A DNA stretch of 64,000 nucleotides from Parvibaculum sp039680535. Its GTDB lineage: Bacteria; Pseudomonadota; Alphaproteobacteria; Parvibaculales; Parvibaculaceae. Of the stretch, positions 58,716-64,000 are shown one piece after another. The stretch lies in NCBI RefSeq assembly GCF_039680535.1, contig NZ_JBDKSS010000001.1, positions 107,654-171,653 on the forward strand, written 5' to 3'. Under the pieces are notes generated by a model. That model was not told the origin of the DNA. It searched no databases and worked only from the letters and a program-made list of their open reading frames with translations. Numbering within the stretch: the stretch's first letter is position 1; the number at the start of each line of letters is the position of its first letter. The translations under genes were made by a program, and so were the position numbers.

Positions 58716-60647
58716 ATGTACTCCGCCGTTGTCTTCCTGCCGCTCGTCGGCTTTCTGACCGCCGGCATTTTCGGCCGCTGGATCGGCGTTCGCGCTTCGC
58801 AGCTCGTGACGTCCGGCCTGCTCGTCGTCTCGGCCGCCTTGTCGGTCGCTGCCTTCGTCAATGTCGCGCTCGGCGGCGTCACCGAACACGTTCAGGTCCT
58901 GACCTGGATCGACAGCGGTTCGTTCGAATCCGACTGGCGCCTCAGGATCGACACGCTGACCTCGGTGATGCTCGTCGTCGTGACCTCGGTCTCGGCGCTC
59001 GTTCACATCTATTCGATCGGATATATGAGCCACGATCCGCAGCAGCCGCGGTTCTTTGCCTATCTGTCGCTCTTCACCTTCGCGATGCTCGCGCTGGTGA
59101 CGGCTGACAATTTCATCCAGCTCTTCTTCGGCTGGGAAGGCGTGGGCCTCGCCTCCTATCTGCTCATCGGCTTCTGGTACCAGAAGCCGAGCGCCAATGC
59201 GGCGGCGATCAAGGCCTTCGTCGTCAACCGCGTGGGCGATTTCGGCCTCATCATCGGTATCGCCACGATCTTCATGATGGTCGGCTCGGTCGAGTTCGAC
59301 ACGGTGTTCAAGGCGATTCCGGGGCTCGCGAACAAGAGCTTCCTCTTCCTCGGCCATGAAGTGCCGGTCGTGACGACGATCTGCCTGCTGCTCTTCATGG
59401 GCGCCATGGGCAAGTCGGCGCAGTTCCTGCTCCACACCTGGCTGCCGGATGCCATGGAAGGCCCGACGCCGGTTTCCGCGCTCATCCACGCCGCAACCAT
59501 GGTGACCGCGGGCGTGTTCCTCGTTGCGCGCTGCTCGCCGATCTTCGAGTTCTCGGAGACCGCGCTCACTGTCGTCACCTTTGTCGGTGCGACGACCGCT
59601 TTCTTCGCGGCGACGGTTGGTCTCGTCCAGAACGACATCAAGCGCGTTATCGCCTACTCGACCTGTTCGCAGCTCGGATACATGTTCGCGGCGCTTGGCG
59701 TCGGCGCATATGAAGTGGCCGTGTTCCATCTCTTCACGCATGCCTTCTTCAAGGCGCTGCTGTTCCTCGGCTCGGGCTCCGTCATTCACGCGATGGACGG
59801 CGAGCAGGACATGCGCAAGATGGGCGGGCTCTACAAGCTCATTCCGGCGACCTACGCGATGATGCTCATCGGCACGCTGGCGCTGACGGGCTTCCCGCTG
59901 ACGGCGGGCTACTTCTCGAAGGACGCGATCATCGAGGCGACGTTTGCCGGGCACAACCCGGTGCATATGTATGCCTTCGGCATGACCGTCTTCGCGGCCT
60001 TCCTCACGTCCTTCTATTCGTGGCGTCTCGTCTTCATGACCTTCCACGGAACGTCGCGCGCCGATCATCATACGCTGGAACATGCGCATGAATCGCCGCT
60101 CGTCATGCTGGTGCCGCTTATCGTGCTCGCCATTGGCGCTCTCGGCGCAGGCGCCGTGTTCAAGCATTACTTCATCGGCGAAGGGCACGAAGCCTTCTGG
60201 CTCGAAGCGATCTATCGCGGCACGGCCAACCACATCATGCATGCCATGCACGAGGTTCCGGAATGGGCCGCGCGCATGCCGACCGTGATGATGGCGCTCG
60301 GCTTCGCCCTGTCCTGGTACTTCTACATCGCGCGTCCGGATCTCCCGGTCGAACTCGCGCGTACACAGGCGCCGCTCTACAAGTTCCTGCTGAACAAGTG
60401 GTACATCGACGAGTTGTACGACTGGATCTTCGTGAAGCCGGCTTTCTGGATCGGGGGCACCTTCTGGAAGGTGGGCGACGGCCGCATCATCGACGGCATC
60501 GGGCCTGACGGCGTTGCAGCCCGCGTTGTCGATGTGACGCGCGGCGTCATGCGGCTCCAGACCGGCTACGTCTATCACTACGCCTTCGCAATGCTGCTCG
60601 GCGTCGCGGCGTTGGCGACCTACTTCATGCTCGGGGGCGTCCACTGA
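58716..60647 (+). CDS. nuoL: NADH dehydrogenase I subunit L
   Basis: The 643-residue antiporter-like proton-pumping subunit carries the long lateral helix near the C-terminus (YKFLLNKWYIDELYDWIFVKPAFWIGGTFW). LFFGWEGVGLASYLLIGFWYQ and QFLLHTWLPDAMEGPTPVSALIHAATMVTAG hold the conserved Glu, Lys and His of the channel. Its last base overlaps nuoM. Confidence 0.98.
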   Translation: MYSAVVFLPLVGFLTAGIFGRWIGVRASQLVTSGLLVVSAALSVAAFVNVALGGVTEHVQVLTWIDSGSFESDWRLRIDTLTSVMLVVVTSVSALVHIYSIGYMSHDPQQPRFFAYLSLFTFAMLALVTADNFIQLFFGWEGVGLASYLLIGFWYQKPSANAAAIKAFVVNRVGDFGLIIGIATIFMMVGSVEFDTVFKAIPGLANKSFLFLGHEVPVVTTICLLLFMGAMGKSAQFLLHTWLPDAMEGPTPVSALIHAATMVTAGVFLVARCSPIFEFSETALTVVTFVGATTAFFAATVGLVQNDIKRVIAYSTCSQLGYMFAALGVGAYEVAVFHLFTHAFFKALLFLGSGSVIHAMDGEQDMRKMGGLYKLIPATYAMMLIGTLALTGFPLTAGYFSKDAIIEATFAGHNPVHMYAFGMTVFAAFLTSFYSWRLVFMTFHGTSRADHHTLEHAHESPLVMLVPLIVLAIGALGAGAVFKHYFIGEGHEAFWLEAIYRGTANHIMHAMHEVPEWAARMPTVMMALGFALSWYFYIARPDLPVELARTQAPLYKFLLNKWYIDELYDWIFVKPAFWIGGTFWKVGDGRIIDGIGPDGVAARVVDVTRGVMRLQTGYVYHYAFAMLLGVAALATYFMLGGVH

Positions 60648-62200
60648 TGTCGATTATCAACGATGGAAACATCCTGTCGCTCGTAACGTTCCTGCCGGTG
60701 GTGGGCGCGCTGCTCATCCTCACTTTCCGGGGCGACGAGGCGACTGTCGCGCGCAATGCGCGTTATGCGGCGCTGTGGACGACGCTCATCACCTTCGTGC
60801 TGTCGCTCTACATCTGGTGGCACTTCGATGCGTCGACCGCGTCCTTCCAGTTCGTGCAGAAGTTCGACTGGCTCGGTGGCGCGATCAGCTACCACATGGG
60901 CGTCGACGGCATCTCGATGCTGTTCGTCATCCTGACGACCTTCCTGATGCCCGCCTGCATCCTGGCGAGCTGGAACTCGATCGAGACGCGCGTGCGCGAA
61001 TACATGATCGCGTTCCTCATTCTTGAAACACTGATGATCGGCGTCTTCTGCGCGCTCGATCTCGTGCTCTTCTATCTCTTCTTCGAGGGCGGCCTCATCC
61101 CGATGTTCCTCATCATCGGCGTCTGGGGCGGCAAGCGCCGCATCTATGCGAGCTTCAAGTTCTTCCTCTACACGCTGCTCGGCTCCGTGCTGATGCTGCT
61201 TGCCATCATGGCGATGTATTGGGACGCAGGCACGACCGACATTCCGACGCTCATGGCGCATGACTTCTCGTCGCGCATGCAGACATGGCTGTGGCTTGCC
61301 TTCTTCGCATCCTTCGCGGTGAAGATGCCGATGTGGCCGGTTCACACCTGGCTTCCCGACGCGCATGTCGAAGCGCCGACGGCGGGCTCGGTTATCCTCG
61401 CCGGCATCATGCTGAAGATGGGCGGTTACGGCTTCCTGCGCTTCTCGCTGCCGATGTTCCCTGTGGCTTCTGCCGATTTCGCGCCGCTGATCTTCGCGAT
61501 GAGCGTCATCGCGGTGGTCTACACCTCGCTCGTGGCGCTGGTGCAGGAAGACATCAAGAAGCTCATTGCCTATTCGTCGATCGCACACATGGGCTTCGTC
61601 ACCATGGGCATCTTCGCGGCGACGCAGCAGGGCGTGCAGGGCGGCATCTTCCAGATGCTGTCGCATGGCTGGGTTTCGGGCGCGCTCTTCCTCTGCGTCG
61701 GTGTGATCTACGATCGCCTGCACACGCGCGAGATCGCGGCCTATGGTGGCCTCGTGAACCGCATGCCGCTTTATGCCGTGGCCTTCATGATCTTCACCAT
61801 GGCGAATGTGGGGCTGCCGGGAACCAGCGGTTTTGTCGGCGAGTTCCTCACGCTCATCGGCACGTTCAAGGTCAACACCTGGGTGGCGTTCATCGCCGCG
61901 ACGGGCGTGATCCTTTCGGCGGCCTATGCGCTCTTTCTCTATCGCCGCGTGGTCTTCGGTGCGCTCGAGAAGGACTCGCTCAAGAACATTCTCGACCTCA
62001 ACATGCGCGAGATCGTGACGCTGTTGCCGCTCATCGCAGCGACGATCTTCTTCGGCGTATATCCGTCGCCCGTCTTCGATGTGACGGCGGTCTCCGTCGA
62101 GCACCTCATTGCCAACTACACCGCCGCCGTCGAGGCGCATCGGGTGGCTGAAGCGGGCCGAACGGCACTCGACGCCCTGCACCTTATCGCTGCTCGCTAG
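60647..62200 (+). CDS. nuoM: NADH dehydrogenase I subunit M
   Basis: The 517-residue antiporter-like subunit has LFYLFFEGGLIPMFLIIGVWGGKRRIYASFKFFLYTLLGS (conserved Glu) and MWPVHTWLPDAHVEAPTAGSVILAGIMLKMGGYG (Lys and His of the proton path). It has fourteen hydrophobic helices. Confidence 0.98.
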   Translation: MSIINDGNILSLVTFLPVVGALLILTFRGDEATVARNARYAALWTTLITFVLSLYIWWHFDASTASFQFVQKFDWLGGAISYHMGVDGISMLFVILTTFLMPACILASWNSIETRVREYMIAFLILETLMIGVFCALDLVLFYLFFEGGLIPMFLIIGVWGGKRRIYASFKFFLYTLLGSVLMLLAIMAMYWDAGTTDIPTLMAHDFSSRMQTWLWLAFFASFAVKMPMWPVHTWLPDAHVEAPTAGSVILAGIMLKMGGYGFLRFSLPMFPVASADFAPLIFAMSVIAVVYTSLVALVQEDIKKLIAYSSIAHMGFVTMGIFAATQQGVQGGIFQMLSHGWVSGALFLCVGVIYDRLHTREIAAYGGLVNRMPLYAVAFMIFTMANVGLPGTSGFVGEFLTLIGTFKVNTWVAFIAATGVILSAAYALFLYRRVVFGALEKDSLKNILDLNMREIVTLLPLIAATIFFGVYPSPVFDVTAVSVEHLIANYTAAVEAHRVAEAGRTALDALHLIAAR

Positions 62201-62215
62201 AACGGGATCACTTCG

Positions 62216-63667
62216 ATGGAAACCGCCGCTTCGTCAATTCCGGCTTTCGCTCCCGCTCTGCCAGAGATCGTTCTCGCAGTCGGCGCCCTGTTCCTGCTTC
62301 TCGTTGGTGCCTTCCGGAAGGTGAGCCCGACGCGCGGCATTTCCTGGGCGGTCGTGGCTCTCTTCGTGCTGGTCGCGGTGCTGGTGGCGGGGCAGGGCGA
62401 CATTCATGCTGCCACCTTCGGCGGCATGTTCATGATCGACCCGTTCACGCGCTTCATCAAGCTGCTGGTCCTGCTGGCGGCAGCGCTCTCGGTCATCATG
62501 TCGGTGACCTTTATTCGTCGCGAGAACATGGATCGTTTCGAGTTTCCGGTGCTGATTGCGCTGGCGGCTCTCGGCATGATCATGATGGTCTCGTCGAACA
62601 GCCTGATCGCGCTTTACCTCGGCCTCGAACTTCAGAGTCTGAGCATCTACGTGATCGCGGCGTTCAACCGCGACAGCGCGCGTTCGAGCGAGGCAGGCCT
62701 CAAATATTTCGTGCTCGGAGCTCTTTCGTCCGGCCTTCTCCTTTATGGCAGCTCGCTGGTCTATGGCTTCACGGGCAGTGTGGACTACCAGACGATTGCC
62801 GCGGCTCTCAACACGGGCCATGCGTCTATCGGCCTGATCTTCGGCCTCGTATTCATTCTGGCAGCGCTCGCCTTCAAGATTTCGGCGGTGCCTTTCCACA
62901 TGTGGACGCCGGACGTTTATGAAGGCGCGCCGACGCCCGTGACGGCACTCATGGCCAGTGCGCCGAAGGTCGCCGCCATGGCGCTCATCATTCGCGTGCT
63001 CTTCACGGCCTTCCCGGGTATCGCGCCGGAGTGGAAGCAGATCATCGTCTTCGTCTCGATCGCCTCGATGGTGCTCGGCGCCTTCGCCGCCATCGGCCAG
63101 CGCAACATCAAGCGGCTGATGGCCTATAGCTCCATCGGCCATATGGGTTACGTGCTTGTGGGTGTCGCCGCGGGAACGGTGGAAGGTCTTCGCGGCGTGC
63201 TGATCTATCTCACGATCTATGTCGTGATGAATGCGGGCGTGTTCTGCGTCATTCTGGGCATGCGCCGCAGCGGCGAGCAGGTCGAGAATATCGAGGATCT
63301 TGCGGGCCTGTCGCGCAGCCGCCCCATGGTTGCCTTCCTGCTCGCCATGCTGATGTTCTCGCTGGCGGGTATTCCGCCGCTCGCCGGCTTCTTCGCAAAG
63401 TTCTACGTCTTCATGGCGGCGATCAAGGCGAACCTCTACCTGTTGTCCGTCATCGGCGTTCTGTCGAGCGTGGTGGGTGCGTATTACTATCTGCGCATCG
63501 TCAAGGTGATGTATTTCGACGAACCGGCGCAGGCTCTCGATGCGCCCATGTCGCGCGAGCTGAGCATCGTGCTCGGCCTGTCCGGCCTCTTCACGCTTTT
63601 CTTCTTCGTCTACCCCGCGCCGCTGATCGCAAGCGCGGAAGCCGCCGCCGCCGCGCTGCTGCCCTGA
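62216..63667 (+). CDS. nuoN: NADH dehydrogenase I subunit N
   Basis: The 483-residue antiporter-like subunit has IALYLGLELQSLSIYVIAAFNRDSARSSEAGLKYFVLGALSSGLLLYGSSLVYGFTG and VPFHMWTPDVYEGAPTPVTALMASAPKVAAMA, typical of NuoN. It completes the 14-gene operon and ends three bases before birA. Confidence 0.98.
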   Translation: METAASSIPAFAPALPEIVLAVGALFLLLVGAFRKVSPTRGISWAVVALFVLVAVLVAGQGDIHAATFGGMFMIDPFTRFIKLLVLLAAALSVIMSVTFIRRENMDRFEFPVLIALAALGMIMMVSSNSLIALYLGLELQSLSIYVIAAFNRDSARSSEAGLKYFVLGALSSGLLLYGSSLVYGFTGSVDYQTIAAALNTGHASIGLIFGLVFILAALAFKISAVPFHMWTPDVYEGAPTPVTALMASAPKVAAMALIIRVLFTAFPGIAPEWKQIIVFVSIASMVLGAFAAIGQRNIKRLMAYSSIGHMGYVLVGVAAGTVEGLRGVLIYLTIYVVMNAGVFCVILGMRRSGEQVENIEDLAGLSRSRPMVAFLLAMLMFSLAGIPPLAGFFAKFYVFMAAIKANLYLLSVIGVLSSVVGAYYYLRIVKVMYFDEPAQALDAPMSRELSIVLGLSGLFTLFFFVYPAPLIASAEAAAAALLP

Positions 63668-63670
63668 TCC

Positions 63671-64000
63671 ATGGCCCCCTTGCTTCCAACGGGCATTTCG
63701 CTCCGCGCCTTCGCGGAAATCGACAGCACCAATGAGGAAGCGAAGCGCCTCGGCGAGGCGGGTGAGCCCGGTCCTATCTGGATCACGGCAGAGCGTCAGA
63801 CGGCGGGCCGCGGACGGCGCGGCCGCGAATGGGTGTCACCCAGCGGCAATTTCATGGGAACGCTCCTGCTGCGTCCGCAGGCAAATCCGCGCAAGGCGGC
63901 GGAGCTTTCCTTTGTCGCGGCGCTCGCGGTGCATGACGCTGTCGACGGGTTGCTGTCGCCTGCGCTGAGGCCGGACCTCAAGCTCAAATGGCCGAACGAC
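63671..64000 (+). CDS. birA: Biotin-[acetyl-CoA-carboxylase] ligase, 3' end missing
   Basis: The first 110 codons of a biotin protein ligase that would biotinylate acetyl-CoA carboxylase. EIDSTNEEAKRL is the substrate-strand motif, ERQTAGRGRRGREW the adenylate-binding GRGRxGR loop, and LKWPND the catalytic KWPND motif at the window edge. There is no N-terminal helix-turn-helix, so it is the non-regulatory type. The ATG at 63671 follows the nuoN stop by three bases, so it is probably co-transcribed with nuo. Confidence 0.93.
   Translation, partial: MAPLLPTGISLRAFAEIDSTNEEAKRLGEAGEPGPIWITAERQTAGRGRRGREWVSPSGNFMGTLLLRPQANPRKAAELSFVAALAVHDAVDGLLSPALRPDLKLKWPND

Overview
The window is about 64 kb of GC-rich bacterial chromosome. 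Gene content and order point to an alphaproteobacterium, probably in the Hyphomicrobiales or near Parvibaculum-type lineages. The evidence is the block tRNA-Leu, tig, clpP, clpX, lon, hupB, the undivided nuoA-to-nuoN operon followed by birA, glnB-glnA behind a sigma-54 promoter, a LysA-fold ornithine decarboxylase with a long leader, and a small DUF4167-like protein. The genus is an inference.

Layout. 1-9.8 kb: 3' part of a lipoprotein sorbosone-dehydrogenase-like gene, an RhlE-type DEAD-box helicase, a small exported protein, parE, an O-methyltransferase, an Old Yellow Enzyme family oxidoreductase and a lemA-TPM pair. 9.8-18.3 kb: a gene-poor stretch with inverted repeats and a broken small ORF, a glyoxalase-like protein, glnA and glnB, a class I aminotransferase, a GT2-type glycosyltransferase, a TonB-like protein, and asd behind what looks like a peptide-leader attenuator. 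18.4-26.5 kb: two small exported proteins, a thiolase-like protein, a DUF4870-like membrane protein, a histidine phosphatase, a cytoplasmic arylsulfatase and the bifunctional NAD(P)HX repair enzyme.

26.57-33.35 kb is a 6.7 kb integrated element bounded by 51-bp direct repeats. It is less GC-rich than its surroundings. It carries a P-loop ATPase with helicase-like motifs, a serine recombinase, an exported protein, a MarR-like regulator and a tyrosine integrase. It is inserted in tRNA-Leu(TAG) and, unusually, uses the 5' half of the tRNA. The intact tRNA is therefore at the far end, next to the integrase and away from its original promoter, and the integrase reading frame runs right through the tRNA gene. 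In the excised circle the integrase would end differently.

33.4-43.0 kb is the protein quality-control block (tig with a duplicated His/Asp tail, an ornithine decarboxylase-family gene, a GNAT acetyltransferase, clpP, clpX, lon, hupB). 43.1-49.2 kb holds an MFS transporter, tRNA-Val, an acyl-CoA dehydrogenase divergent from an HxlR regulator, a second GT2 glycosyltransferase, a polysaccharide pyruvyl transferase-like gene and tRNA-Asp. 49.3-63.7 kb is the complete 14-gene respiratory complex I operon, led by a clear promoter with a perfect 22-bp palindrome just upstream. birA is cut by the window end.

The best candidates for something undescribed are the tRNA-Leu element with its C-terminus-switching integrase, the Met/Lys/Thr-rich leader peptide before asd, the nuo palindrome, and the SlyD-like tail on trigger factor. 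No searches or folding programs were run. Family names rest on motifs read by eye.
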